Below are positions 37,605 through 51,626 of a stretch of 64,000 nucleotides of DNA, piece after piece. This DNA comes from Sipunculus nudus (lineage: Eukaryota > Annelida > Sipuncula > Golfingiida > Sipunculidae). The notes under the pieces are model-generated. The model was not told where the DNA came from. It saw only the letters and a list, made by a program, of their open reading frames with translations, and ran no database searches. The stretch covers positions 36,286,019 to 36,350,018 of the forward strand of contig CM049306.1 in assembly GCA_026874595.1 (NCBI GenBank), written 5' to 3'. The position numbers and the translations under genes were made by a program. The first letter of the stretch is position 1. The number at the start of each line of letters is the position of its first letter.

Positions 37605-37625
37605 GTGTGTGTGTGTGTGTGTGTG
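37605..37625. repeat. GT dinucleotide array
   Basis: About ten GT units. Confidence 0.9.
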
Positions 37626-40600
37626 GGTGAAACAAGAAGTACCAAGGTCATCCAGGGAGAGAGCTTAAATTTAGTACAAGCGGTACTGGTAACAATAAAT
37701 CAAGTACTTACAGTCAAGTTTAATAGATACTTGCAAAGATGCATAAAACCAGATTATACGGGAGATTATCAATCAAACAGATGAAACTGAAAAAAAACTC
37801 TTAGCAAATATATGTCTACAGTAGCTAGTCATAAGATGAAGCTGGTTAAATATACAAAACTGCATATTCATTATGTACCCACAATCTGGCCATGCAACAC
37901 ACACACCAGCAAAAAAAAAAACACCATGTATGAATCACCATGTATGGCACTATATCCCTGCAGGACTTGAACGAAGGGCCACTTCTGATCTGTCTGTTGT
38001 TGAAGTTTCTTATAAATTATTTATATACCTTTAACTGGTTCAGCTAACTAGTCAATAAATAACAATTCAATTTTTTTATATTCTTTGTAAATTTCCCTCT
38101 AATCTCCTGACTCTCCTTGTATTTCTTGTAAGGCTTAGAAAATAATTCAATTTTGTTCATGTTTAATGCACTGGGTCTAAAAAAAGTACCTTAAGTGTTT
38201 GTGAACTAGAATTTAGTGCACTAGTATAAAATATCACATATATTATGTCATAATTATAATACAAACAGTTGTTAACACATACTTGTCTTTGATCATTTCC
38301 AGTAACAAGTTAGTGAGATAAAAGAGGATGACTGACCAACTATCAAACTTGGGAAGTCTTTCATAGCATGGTAAAAAACACATAACCATATTAAAAACCA
38401 GATAATCACTGAATTGATGGAACTACTTTCAACTGTAGGTATCAACAGTACTAACGGTTAAACTTAGTATAAGAAATCATGGTTGAAACATTGAGAAAAT
38501 AACAATAATTAAGATGAATCAGAGGTTAAACATACGTATCACAAATGAAGCCATGTTCATTTGCTGAAAACTTTCAGAAACCCTAATATGAGTAGTTTCT
38601 GTGCTGTAACCAGGCAACTGTTACATTCATCACTATATATATCCCATTAATGCTCAATATTATTACTTGGGCATACAGAGCAAAGTGGGCCATTTCTGAT
38701 ATCAGTGACCAACAAATATATCTGCAATCAAACAGACTGCATAACACTTGTGAGGAATAGTAGTATTAAACCTTATGCTGTTTTAATAGCACCAATCTAA
38801 TGTTTATAATTAAACAGAAAAGTATAACTGATATAACTAATGACCATATTATTAAATATGTATATATTTTTACCTGGTATAAAGTTCCACAACCATGGTT
38901 ACTAATGGTCACAATTCTCTGACTTCAAATGATGTTAATGATAATGGTTAATAGTCAAAATAGCCTGAGCGGGCATGCAGTGCTCCCCCTGGACACTACA
39001 AACTTGACTCCTACTGGACTTTGACAAATCACTCCCCCAGCATAACAAACATGACTATACAAGTAGTGGCCCATTGACATAGCACTAATAGCTAGGAGGG
39101 TTATCAAATAGACGTAACACTTAACCTGGGAGTTAAACACATCTGTGTGTTACATCTCCTGAAGTAACACCCCTTGCCTACCACTCCCCCCCCCCCCCCT
39201 TCCATCGCTCCAGGGTGGCCTTGTGAATATTAACTAAGGTCAACTGACGCCAGCATGGTACAGATCAATAACAATATTATGTTAAACCACTCACCAAAGG
39301 TAGACAACATGCCCTTAATTTAAACATAGACAAAGTTTAGGCACTGGATGTTTCCCCTCAAGAAATTCTCATCTTGAATGTTTTAGTTACAGAGATGTCT
39401 GCTATACTTAACAATGAGGGCCTAAAGACTTGGTCATATTTATACCATGTTATGCATTATACATTTCTTTGGTTAATACAGAAATGAAGTATAAGCATTC
39501 ACAATCATTAAAATTCTTATTAAGTTTTAAACTAATCTGTTAAAAATTGATGACTAACTAACTGTAGGCATTATTATCATTATAGTAAATTGAGATAAGT
39601 AGCAATGTTTCAATTCAGTAATAAAAAAAATTCTGAATCAATATAAGTTTTAATAAGTTATTTTGCATTATATATGGATATACTATCTAGTCCTGTTCAA
39701 AGCTTGAATCACACCTAAAACAGGCACAAAGAGTTACAACAAAGAAAAGGGGGTTGAGGTGATGTAGACAGATTCATTAATTCAAAAGACGTAGCCATCA
39801 TCTGTCCTTTTAGTTGACCTGGAATATAGTAATCAAATTCATAAAACACAAAACACACAAACTACCCATAAATGTTACAGATATTAACATATAACTTTCT
39901 TAAACAAACAGACACACTAAATGACATATCTGCATGTTTTATTTGACATAAATTATCAGTTTAATTGCTTGACTGCACGAAGTCGCAACTTGATACTCCA
40001 TACATGTGCAAAACACTTTTGATAATTATGCTCATAGATGTACAAGACCAGAAACAACAAAATAAATATTATTTTAGTAGGGCAGATATCTGTTTGATCC
40101 ATCATTTTATTGTCCTTATTAATTTCTCATATTTTTGATTGACTATGAAAAACACAGCTCTGGTTGGTCATATGAATGTGGCTTTGACAAAAAAAACACA
40201 GGCTCCCCCTGTAGGAAATCTAAGTCACTACAATGCTATAAAGTAATCAGTCGCTCACAAAGTTATAGGTCTATTTCTTCCCCTACAACTTGCAGTAAAG
40301 ATCAATTTCGTTGTGAGGTTTGAGTTGTGTAAAATGAACTGCATATGGAAACCTGTATGCTCCTTCACCATAGCAAACTATCATCACTGCTGATAAAATT
40401 CCAGAGGCTTTTTAAATTCATCACATACAAAAATATTTGATTAAAAGCTGTGCATTTTGACATCAATTTCTGATTATTATACTTTTTAGACCAACTTTAT
40501 ACATTTTTATTTGGGTATAATCTATAAAATTTCATCACAGAATCTTAATTGGCGGCACTGACAGATGTTCATACCCTTTGTTACAATGTGAGATTTGTGC

Positions 40601-41691
40601 TTTAGTAGCATTATGTACATTTATCCATGATTTTATATAAATGCACTCATAGTCACAGAGATTAACAATTTCCAGAAAACAAAGACAACACAGCATCATC
40701 TTCAACCCCCCCCCCCCCTATATTCTTAACAAAGGAATAAGAATATAGCTGACATCAGCAAATACACTACACTATTTAGCAGACAGACTTCAATGGTAAA
40801 AAAAATTGCAAAGAACTGACATTGTTTGTGTACTTAGTGACATAATGTGCCATCCAGGCACTGTTAAAGCCCCAGGGGTTTACACTCTAATAACCAATGG
40901 ACATTTATTTAATAAGCACAGCGAAGTCACACAGGAGTCCACAGGTGATATTGGTTTCGGAAAAAAAGTGTGTCCCCCATCTTAATATTACCACAGCTGG
41001 TGTTTGTATCTTGTCATATGACTCTTCTGTAACTGAGGAAATATCAGAGGTTAATTTTGCTGTAATGTTAATATCAACCTCATGTTGTTGTGAGGAACAT
41101 ATTACGCTAACAGCAGACATGATTTGGATATGGGGGTCAAGTGTGTGTTTGACTACCATGCTGGGAAACTTTCCTCTCTGCCTTCTCACCCCCAGATTCC
41201 TACAGACAATAAATATACAGTGTGTAGAAAAATTTCACGCAGATAAGTAGATGATCGGATGTGCGACCACTGGTCTTAACCAGATCTGGCTGATATACAC
41301 TCATGACATTTTACCCGCTGCTGTTACTAGTGTTAGCTTTAATACCCACTTAACTGTGCTTCTCCAAGGTCAGCTTTATATACTTTATTATCTTCTGCCT
41401 CCCAGGCTGACTTTATTTTAAGTTTGTCAAAAAAAAAAATTTACAACCAATTCTTCCCTTTGATATCACCAATTAAAGGAAGATTCCAGAATTAGTATAT
41501 GTTTTTCATATCACTGTTCACAGAAAAACAAGCAAATGTGTAACTATATTTGGTTAATGATATACGTGATATTTCCTATATCATATGATAATTTCCAGAC
41601 CTGATTCACCTGGATAATTAATGCTTGTATGCATGGCCCATTTTCGATACTATACACAGATTATGATAAGGTTGCTGATAAGATTTTTTTT

Positions 41692-41841
41692 CCCGGGGGT
41701 ATGATAACTATTTGCACAGATGCATCATCCCCTCTTCTTCATCGTAGTTGATGGGGCATCTTATTCCTGAGGGTTTCATATTCACGAGTATTTCACATAT
41801 GCGAATACCAAGAAATTAAAACCCTAAAAAGACAACCACAG
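41692..41841. mobile_element. MITE of the CTGTGGTTGCTTC family
   Basis: It shares GCACAGATGCATCAT, CCTGA(G/T)GGTTTCATATTCAC and GAAATTAAAACCCT with the copy at 50305-50457, in the same order. It ends CAACCACAG, the reverse complement of the family start. Length about 150 bp, non-coding. Confidence 0.65.
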
Positions 41842-44800
41842 TTTATTGTTTATCTGCCCTTAGGTACAGAAGTCATGTAAAAAAGAAGAAAAATAATGAC
41901 TGTAAATGCAAGAATAAAATTTAATTATTTCATTTTGAAACAATTAATTACTACCTTTTTCAGTCCTGATATTTATTAAAAATTTATGTTTTGGTATAAT
42001 CAATATTATAAATGTTCACTTTAAATTGATTTTTACAGTACTAGAACCCTCCATCTGCCACCCTGGCCAGTGACAAAAAAATTTTCCAGGACCAAGTGCT
42101 GGCAAATAAAAGTTACACTGTACAGCATTATTTAATCTGTTCAAGAAAACACTAACATTCACAATAAATATGTTCTGATAGTTCAGAGGCAAACAAAAAA
42201 TTCAATACAAAGTGTTGTCCAGGACCCTGGAAAGACTGGTCTTATGGCAATGTTTGGTATACATGTACTTTTCTATTTTACTTTTCCTGTTATCCTGTAA
42301 CCTCAAATCTTGTAGCATTAATTATGGTTTACAGATACATGGTCCTATGGTGTACTGTTTGTACAATTTAGGTTAGTTTATTACCATTAAATGAATATAC
42401 AGGTAAACCTTGAAAGACAGGGTTTTATAGAGGAACCCACAAGGTCAGCTTGAACCAGCCAGGGATAACAAAGTCCTCACTAATTCAGTAAATTTCACAC
42501 CTTTATCAGTGGTAACCCTACTGTACAAACTTCAAGCCCTGTATAATCAGAATATATAAAAACTCAAGGACACAGGTTGTTTTTGATCTATCTTGAAGCC
42601 ATGATAAAACTCATACCTGGCCTTGTCAACATGTCACACAATTATCAAATTCATCTGGATACTGATCAACCAACATCCAAACCATACTTCAGCAGGTTTG
42701 TACTTGTTTGCAGGTTTCAAATAGTAATACATGTACTGCATTAAGTGTAGTTCATATTTTCATCTCTTAAAAAAAGTAAAATATTAAATAGCATGTGCAT
42801 TAAAGGGTTGTTCAAGATTAAGCTTTAATTTTCAATCATTAGTCAGCAAAGAAATAATTTTTTTTATCCTTTCAGAAATAAAATTTAAGAAATGTATAAT
42901 TATTAAGAACAAACTGTAACATGAACATTATAGAAACTCTTAGTACTGACACCCAAATCTTATATAAAGCAATTTAATTCAAGTTTTATTGGTACTGGCA
43001 CTTGTTTCTTTTTTTTATAGGAATGTAATTTCAGCATGTATAAGTTATAACAGAGTTGTGTCATTGTGCATGCTGGCATCTTGCTTGGATACCATACTTG
43101 GTTTAGTGTCTTTGTGTTCCTGCTTCTCTATAGAAACAACATAAGCATAAACACAGATCAAACATCATCTCATCATTTTTAGAAAATGAGTTCTTCAATT
43201 TTTAAGATGGGCTTGGCTGATTTAATTAATATATTAATTCAATGGAAAGACCAAAGAAATATATGTAATGAAAGAAACCTGTAAAGTAACCCATGTTCTA
43301 AAATGTTACCTTGCTGACAAGGGACCACAGAATGGTGGTGTCAATTCGGGAAAAGTTGTTTGAGGATAAATAATATTGACAGACCAGTATGGTTTAACTG
43401 GCCACTGGATGCATATTAACAGCTTTTCGATTGTCATAAATCATGGCCCAAAAAATTGCTGTAGACTCAGGTGAAAAGAAAACACAGCATAAACCTGTAA
43501 ACTGGTTTTTAGAGCTTTTGGACTTTGATACCTTTATACAGCTTGCAAACTGAACCACATTGAAACTGTATAAGAAAATATAACAGGTGATGCCCTTTGA
43601 CTATTTCACCTGAAATATTTTTTCATACTGCATATATTTATATAAAAAAGTCTTGTTCAGCTCAGTGAACTGACACTAATATCAATACTAATATGAACCT
43701 TAATGTACAAGTTTGTAGAGACCCTTTCACAGTTTATAATGCACCTCAACTTACTATCTAATAAAATATGCCATAATTCTGTGCTGCCCACATAAACATA
43801 ACCAGAATAAATGAAGCTATAGGAAACTTAAGTATTTTGTTTGTGCTCACCAAACCACTTGCCATTCTCTGGACTGACCCAATCTTACTTGTATGTAAGC
43901 AGTACCAGTAATTCTTGTTACCTGTACAGTTCAGGTAGGAGGTGTTGATAATACTGAGGGCTATATGTGAGTCAGAAAATGTGCCAGGGTCCCAATAATA
44001 TTAAACCATATTGATCAAAGTACTCTTGCACTATCTTGCAATATGTGATACTCCATGGCTTATGTTAGTGTTCCCATTTCACACTAGATGGCATGACATA
44101 CTAGGGTGGATTTGGGTTTTGGCCTTTTGGGAACAGTGGCACAGTAAGGTTGATAGCACCTTCATTGCTTTGTAACCAGGCAAATTGCTGCATTGCTTTG
44201 TGAGAAGTCAGTGCAGCCTGCTGGAATATAAATCAAAATAAAATTCTATATATAATTATATAATTTTCAAATATTTCATATTCACAACATCCCTGCACAA
44301 TAAATTCATGGTAGCAACCCTGCATGGTAAATGCCAGTAACAAGTATAACACACAAATATCATAAAAAATGTCATGGCTTTGATGGCGATTAGACCTGTA
44401 GCAGCAGAGAATAGGCCAGAAAAACATGTCTGTGTAACCATATCCTTCACTGTGTAATATTATAGGACTTGGAATGCAGCTATCCTAATATATCAGTGGA
44501 GTATTCAATATGAGTACATAATAAATCAAAGAGATAATACATATTTTGTGCAATAAGTATTTGACTTCCAATCAGTGTAATTATTGATCCCTTTGTTCAG
44601 GCGGATCAAAGTTCTAGATCAATAAACAGGTGAATAAGCGGACCAACATGGGACATTCAAGCCCTATAAATTAAATTTAAAATATTTATCTATGGGCAGG
44701 TATATACAGGTTGTGTTTTCCGGATGTGTGAATTTTACACTAGGTTTGATCTTACTGTAGTTTAAACAAGCTTGTTCATCTGTTTAAAAGACAAGTAAAA

Positions 44801-44899
44801 CAACTGTGTTTTCATAAAACACAAGGCAGAAAGGAAGACCAAGTTGTGAATCACAGTGATGTATTTTATGTGGAGGTGTTTTTGTGGAGTGTGTTATCA

Positions 44900-45160
44900 T
44901 AATTGTGGAGCGTGGTGGTGTTATAGCTAGGGGGCTAGACTTGAGACCACAACGTTGTGTTCCATTCTGAAGACCTTCCGCACAAATACTCCTAGCCAAA
45001 GTCTTTGCCACAAAGGTGTGCTCTCTTCACCCAGGAGTGAATGGGTGCTGGTCATGGGTGGCAGGCAAATGTAGAACATATAACCTTAGGGTGCATAGAG
45101 TGGATTCTTGTGTTTTATGCTCTATAGGGTGCCAAGAAAAGCTACAACTATGAACAGGCC
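44900..45160 (+). mobile_element. tRNA-derived SINE, invertebrate type
   Basis: A plus-strand element with a tRNA-like head (GTTATAGCTAGGGGGCTAGA) followed by TTCACCCAGGAGTGAATGGG, a central block I associate with SINEs of molluscs and other marine invertebrates. It ends near GTGCCAAGAAAAGC at about 45130. The name of the family is not asserted. Confidence 0.6.
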
Positions 45161-46164
45161 TAAAAGACCAAGAAGCCAAAGTGTAAAGAGACTGACATTG
45201 TTGGTGATATCACATCATAAACCACACCTTTTTACCTTAAATTGGATCTGGGGTTAACACCTATCTAAATCCACTATTAACGTTGGATCATGCATGCAAC
45301 ACTCAGGATTACAACTTTTGAAATCACTAGAAGGTTTTTCATATCAGGTGGATCCAGTAGGCAGTGTTTTTTCCCAGAACAACAACAGTCACATTTCAAA
45401 TCCCAATACAATCAGCTAATGCAACATATTTCTTCTCGCTTTCTTCTAAATGGATCTGAATGTACAACCTGGGAGGAGGCACTCGCCCTCTATCTAGTCT
45501 TATTTTACCTGCAGCCATTTATGTGCATAATTGAATTAATACATCATAATACACACTAATATTTAACTTGTTTCATTAACAAGAAATTTAAATACAACTT
45601 TTAAATGCCTACTGTATGCAAGGCATGTATCTCTCAGTTAAATTAAATCAGATTTGTCATAAATATTCCACTTACAAGCCCAGCCCCCTGACCTGAGGAC
45701 CCATTTACATAAAAAAGCCTTTAGCAAAACATGAACTAGCACCAAATGTACTCTGGCCAAGCATTATAAAACCAATGAAAGTTCATCCCCTCCAGGCTTA
45801 AGTGTAGCCATATGGTGATAGCACTTGATGTAGAGCACACTATAACTCATTAAACATGACACCACCAAATGATTTCCTAATAGTGTGGATCCAACAAGCA
45901 TTTGTGGTCATATCATGCAGCTGTTGTGATGTTTGTGTCATATGATCAAAGCCAGAGTGGGTTTTCCCTTGTCTAATAGTTGATACACAATAACTGTTCA
46001 TTAGAATAATAAGGCAATATACACAAGCAATCATATTCTGATTTAAATGGATACTATATGACTTATACATGACTCAGCATCCACTAATTCCAGACACTAA
46101 TAAAGCAGACTAGTTAGCTCAGCTGACAGTAAGTCAACTGAGTTATAGTGATCTGTCGGTGTCC

Positions 46165-46370
46165 GTCTGTCTGTCTGTCTGTCTCTCTGTTAGACTGGTA
46201 TGTTTTGACACCGCTGGACCTAGAATCCTGTAACTGAATAGAAAGACATTAAGAAAGATAGAAGGCAGAAAAGACAGGATGAGTGAAAGAGTGAGAATAA
46301 GAAAGAAAGACTGAAAGACAGAAAATAAAGAAAGAATGACTAAGAGAGACGAAAATGAGGAAGTAACAAA
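46165..46370. repeat. GTCT microsatellite and adjoining GAAAGA-rich tract
   Basis: GTCT units at about 46165-46187, then a purine-rich GAAAGA/AAGACA low-complexity tract from about 46223. The long open frame across it on the minus strand is a product of this composition. Confidence 0.85.
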
Positions 46371-46799
46371 GAATGTGACACTACATTGGAAACTATAAAG
46401 CAAAAAAGATGATGACAATATAAACAAATGGGAGTGCAATAAGTGACTGCATTTAATATCAAGCTCCCTGCATGGTAAGTCATCAATGCACTGTACTGTA
46501 ACAGATACAGACCACAGAAGGAATGAAAACAATAGTAAACCTCCTGTACTGGTCCAGGGTTACTGTACGCACCAGTGAATCACCACAGTGAGCTCATCAC
46601 TACCCCCATCTTCCCGAGGCCACTGTCGTTACATCAGCCACAAAATCTCTCTGAACTATTGTTACAGAATAACAAACTACAGTCCTGTCCTGCCCAGCCA
46701 TTTAGTGCATCAGAAAAATCAGTGAAACAATTGTGAATCTATACTTGCTTTATTTCAAATGTTAAATGTTCAATGAGCTGATGAATGGGCTTAACACAG

Positions 46800-47000
46800 T
46801 GCCTTGCAATTTTTTTAATTATAATATTCTGTTCTATAAAACCTTGATATTAAAAAGGACTTAATACAGTACATTACACTTTATTTTCAGAATAACAATA
46901 TTCTGTTCTATAGAACCCTGATACTAAATAGGACTGAATATACTGATTTACCCAAAAAAAATCAAAATTACAATATTCTGTTCTATAAAACCATCATACT
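46800..47000. repeat. ~75-bp tandem repeat, three copies
   Basis: AATATTCTGTTCTATA recurs at 46823, 46897 and 46972 (spacings 74 and 75), each followed by a GAACC/AAACC(C)TGATA-type block. Confidence 0.85.
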
Positions 47001-48105
47001 AATGACAGTATAAACCTGAATGAAAAATTACTTGTGTGAAAGGTGTGAAGGGATATAATACTTCAACAATTAGTAAATATTAACACTCTCCTGGCAGCTC
47101 AGTCCTTGAACCTGAGATATTAGTCTGCTAACACCAACAATTCTTTTTCACATTAAATTGAAAGAGCGCATTTTACTTTTATCTTAGGTAATAAGTGACT
47201 GCTCCTTGTGTTTTCATTTCACAGAATATTAATTTAAAATGCAATTAGTCTAACAGTGCTTGTCTATGAAATAGTTAAGCTGCAAGATACAGATATTAAA
47301 ATACAAACTGGAAATACAAACTGTGTGACCAGGCAGTGTGCTGTGAAAATCACTAGCCACTAGCTACTATCCTGTAGTAATCAAAATTTCAGGTGTAAAT
47401 CAATTAGCCTAATTAACCTGCATGATATGGGTACGCAGAAGAAAGGTGTCTTATGACTGTCACTTGTCATCCAGAAGATTAAAACATAAGGGATTGAATT
47501 ACAATGACAGAGGGAATCACATGCTACCGGTAAGACATAAGTATAAAATCAATGTTACCAGTATCTATCCCAGTTCATGTACAGGAGGGCCTCCATGGCG
47601 GGTCTCATCTATACGATTCTCTGCGTGCTTGTGGTGTAAGTGCCGTTACTTTTTAACACAGACTCAATCAATACTGAAAATCTATATACCTGAGGTGAGG
47701 TATGATTTATACACCTAGGAATGTCAGCCCTGTTAATTATTGTGAACATCTCTGTGGTTAATTGATTGGGTATCAATATCTCATTAATTACACCTGTATA
47801 TGCTATGTTATAATGTGATAATATAATGTGAATTACTGATCACCTGAACAGCCCTGTACATTACCTATATATCAATAGTGTCTTATCAATATTCCACCTT
47901 ATCAGAGTCTTGAAAGACTTACAGGTAAATGCACTTAATCATACCTGATTACAGGTCTTCAGGGGCACTCACAGTTACTTACATTAGGGGGAGGTGCCTC
48001 ATATATTTAAGATGAGATGTTATCCAGGTTATGATATATCCAAATACCTGAGGAGCAGATTCCAGCGTGATGATAATTAACTATTTTGAAGGTTCATGCT
48101 CTGTA

Positions 48106-48114
48106 GGTGGCGCT
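48106..48114 (+). promoter_or_regulatory. Candidate CTCF-type core AGGTGGCGC
   Basis: The nonamer fits the AGGNGGCGC core reported for insect CTCF, in GTAGGTGGCGCTGTCAG. A related sequence AGATGGCGCTACAG is at about 6173-6186, in near-inverted form, so both could instead be pieces of one dispersed repeat. Motif match only. Confidence 0.2.
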
Positions 48115-50008
48115 GTCAGATGAATGAGGATGAAGGTCCGGAACATGATTTAAAGTTTTTTTATGAATGGAGGTGGTCCATTTAAGTCTAAGAATAAGTC
48201 AAACAAATGATAAGACACTGGAGCTAATATGACAGTCTGCGCAACTTTGGATCAGCACTTTTCAGATTATTTTTTTAAAGCTTCCAAGGGACTACCTTTA
48301 TTTCTTAGACTTCAGATATTGGAATAGGTTCCTTTAATATCAATTTCTGCTATTTAGACACAAAGAAACTTAAGTACACATCATGAATGCTCAATCATAT
48401 CTGTTTCGAATCTCCAGTCACTCAGTATTTGGTTAGTTGTGAGATGAACTACAAAGAATAAGCTATAAACTATAACATCCATCCATCTGGGGTATCCGCA
48501 AAAAAAAATCTGTATTCTGCTTGTGACCTTATCAATTGTACACACATTATGCTTTGTGTTTATGGGAGTCAAGGTCCTTGGGATAGCTATGGCCTATTGA
48601 CTGCATTGTCTCGAAAAATTGAAAACAGGCAAAGCCTTCAGTGCATTGACTTGTACCATATGCAAGTGCAATAAAACTGAAATTCCTACACTTTGACAAA
48701 AATATGCATAGGATCTTCGTTTCTATTGTAATCATTTTATGAGAAAAAAGGAGACAAGCCCACCAGGCTTCCTAACTGACTATACATCTGGCAACCAGAC
48801 CAGACAATATATGATTATTATTTAAAGGTTGCTTGCTCAGCAAATATTTCAGGTTTTTTTACATCTTGTCTGAGTTACGCATTTCCATACATCACACTGT
48901 AAAATTCAATGAGAATCAAATTTATGTTTTTTATTTTTTACATCCCACATGAGTCAATATTTCAGTTTTCATCCCAATGTACTACAGTACTCACTAATTG
49001 TCTATTTGGCTAAATAACCTTGATTATGACTGACAAGGTATTTCCATGGAAACGGATTTTGGTTTACCGCTGACATCCAGCTCCTGTTGACATGGTGACC
49101 CAGTGACTGTGACCTACATAACTAGTCGTTTTTTGCCCACCCACTTCTAAATCTATTCATCACCCTGCCCCGACACCCCTCTCAGTTACCCGTGACTCAC
49201 CCCAAGTCTCTTAATCACCCTCTCATACTCATCTCCGAAGGCATGAACACCAATGTGTTTATTATAAAGACTACTTTTATAAAGACTACTTTATGAAATA
49301 TGTGACAAAGAAATTGAACACTGCTTCCCAAAATTTGAGCAATCTCACTGAATCATAGTGTTTGAAACTGTTGTAGAATCATGTTTGGTGACTGATACAA
49401 AATCTTAAGCAAACAATGATCAGTTATTTCATATACCTTCTAAGACTAAATCTAAGAAAGGAGAAGGATGGCGCCCAAGCTGCACTGTTGACTGGCTGCA
49501 CTTGGCTGAAACCATGCCAAGCAAGCACCCACAACAACTGAAGAATGGATAGATCAGGTTTTATAAATTTAATTTTGACCAAATTTTTGAAGAAATTTAA
49601 AAAAAAGGCTTTAGCTATTATTTTGCAGATGCCACAACAAAACCAGCACAAAACCTGCCAAGGACACTATGTACAGCACAGCTACAGACCACCCAGCCCA
49701 GGGACCAGAAGTGACTACAGAGAACCAGCAACCACACCCACTTACAGTCAATAACTTAATCTGGACTTCCACCAATATGAAAACATTTTAGCTTTGTCTA
49801 GAACCCTTGTTCGAATGATTTGGTACCACATCTTAGTTTTCATTTAATCAATGAGTCACTACAGCACTTCTTACTAGCATGTCTATTTTGAACCTGAAGC
49901 TCGGAGGAGGGAGACCTTGTGTAGGACAGAAATAAAATTTTACAACCCTTACGGTCATCTTGTGAAGGAAGGGGCTCAGGTAGGGATGAGCCCGAAGATA
50001 TTCCAATA

Positions 50009-50115
50009 TACTGTGGTTGGCTTCATATTCACGACACTGAAATCTCACGATTTCTTCATTTTGAGCATATCACTATGGTTTCATTTTTTGAGATCTAACC
50101 AGAACCTGTGAAATC
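50009..50115. mobile_element. Partial copy of the CTGTGGTTGCTTC family
   Basis: TACTGTGGTTGGCTTCATATTCACGA start followed by internal CACGATTTC and GGTTTCATTTTT; lies 190 bases from a second copy. Confidence 0.5.
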
Positions 50116-50304
50116 TAAATAAAACAGTTTTGCATTTATTACAAAAATAAATAAATTACACAATATCTAATTAATTATCTTTATAGCCATTGAATTATGA
50201 CCGGTGTGTCAGTTAATATTTTGACAATTATTATTGCATATTTGCATGAGCTGGTTTAGATAACATTCACAGATTTGTTGTTCATAAACAAACTATGTTT
50301 CCAG

Positions 50305-50457
50305 AGGTGTGATACCTGACCCATTTGTGCAGATGCATCATATCCTCTTGTCAATAATATAATTAATGGTGTTCCTGATGGTTTCATATTCACCATTAAT
50401 TCCTATTTGCGAATTTCATGAAATTAAAACCCTCACGAACAAAAAAGCTATCACACA
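50305..50457. mobile_element. MITE of the CTGTGGTTGCTTC family
   Basis: Shares a 150-bp arrangement with 41692-41841 (TGCAGATGCATCAT, GGTTTCATATTCAC, TTTGCGAATTTC, GAAATTAAAACCCTC) and ends AGCTATCACAC. Non-coding. Confidence 0.65.
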
Positions 50458-51504
50458 ATTTAAAATACCTCTAATAACGTGATTAGATAATCAAGTACCC
50501 AGACAAAGAGGAAAGGATGCATACAAATATGCACAAAAATCAAGATTTGTGCAGTTACTCTCTTTCCTTTTATCATACCTAATCATAACAACAGAACATA
50601 GATGAGCAGAGGTGCTGACATCTGGTGGTCAATTCATGAACCAAACTGATTCATCAGCATATCTTGTTTTGTGCACTTTTCCACCACATATATTTTATTC
50701 TTCAAAACAGTCTCGCATGATCTCAACCAAGATGTTATACTAGTGTAGCAGAGCTGTACTATCAGGTATCAACTCTGTTTTTATTAAAAATGTATGATTT
50801 TTTTCCAGATATATTTAAGTTTTTTTTTTGTACTGGCTTACAGACAAAAGCTAACAAATTACTCCCCCTACCACCCAGCTAACCCCACCCCACCCCCTGG
50901 GTAAAAACTCTCTTCCTTAACTAAAAAGAGGACAAACCCCCATCCTCCTACCCCCATGTCAAAAATTATTTTATTTCTTTAATATAGACAATTCCATGTC
51001 AGGAAATCATTAAGTCCTTGTTAAGACATGTAAAGAGTAAGTTTTTTTCTGTTTTATTCACAAACTGGTTTTATTTAACACACTGAAACCTAAGTGAAAA
51101 AAAAGTTTTGAAACAAAACAACTTTACCTCAAATAAAAAATTATATTCAAACAAATGCTAACTTACAGCAACACCACTGATACTGATAATAACAATAAAC
51201 ACATATTCTGTAAAAATGCCAGGAGATAACATTAACCAGTATGTATCATGTCCATAAAATAAAAATAATAATAAAGACTTTATTATTAACTTTACATTGG
51301 CCAATGAAACTATGTGCCACACAAACATGGTCTCATGCTCAAGAAGCCTATACAGGCTCTTTGAAGACTGCATGATGCCAGCCAACAGGAAAACATGCAT
51401 TACCTGTAATACCTGAAACCTTCCAGAAGCCCAGCAAAGCCTTGTGACTGCATCACCCCAGCCAGTTTGGTAGTTTTATAGATCTTTAAGTCAAAATTTT
51501 AAAT

Positions 51505-51626
51505 AAATCTAGGTTTTAGGCACTTTTGGTGCCTAAAACCTGCCTAAAACCTGTTTTAGGCAGGGCAGTTTTAACCAGGTTAAAACCTATGGTTTAAACC
51601 TTCTTGCCTAAAATATGCCAACCCTG
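51505..51626 (-). mobile_element. hAT-like end with stacked palindromes
   Basis: Read on the minus strand it begins CAGGGTTGGCATATTTTAGG at 51626, a hAT-type terminus. It then contains several self-complementary blocks, including a perfect hairpin AGGTTTTAGGCAC...GTGCCTAAAACCT at about 51512-51542, and GTTTTAACC/GGTTAAAAC. The opposite terminus was not found. Confidence 0.5.

Noticed and set aside
40897-41250. 117-codon plus-strand frame with a 94-codon frame opposite
   Set aside because: No recognisable domain and low-complexity hydrophobic composition.
42396-42490. Possible second pogo-like MITE (TACAGGTAAACCTTG...)
   Set aside because: Only the left end resembles the 289-472 element; no inverted right end was seen.
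46143-46532. 129-codon Ser/Leu/Phe-rich minus-strand frame
   Set aside because: A by-product of the GAAAGA-type purine tract and the GTCT microsatellite.
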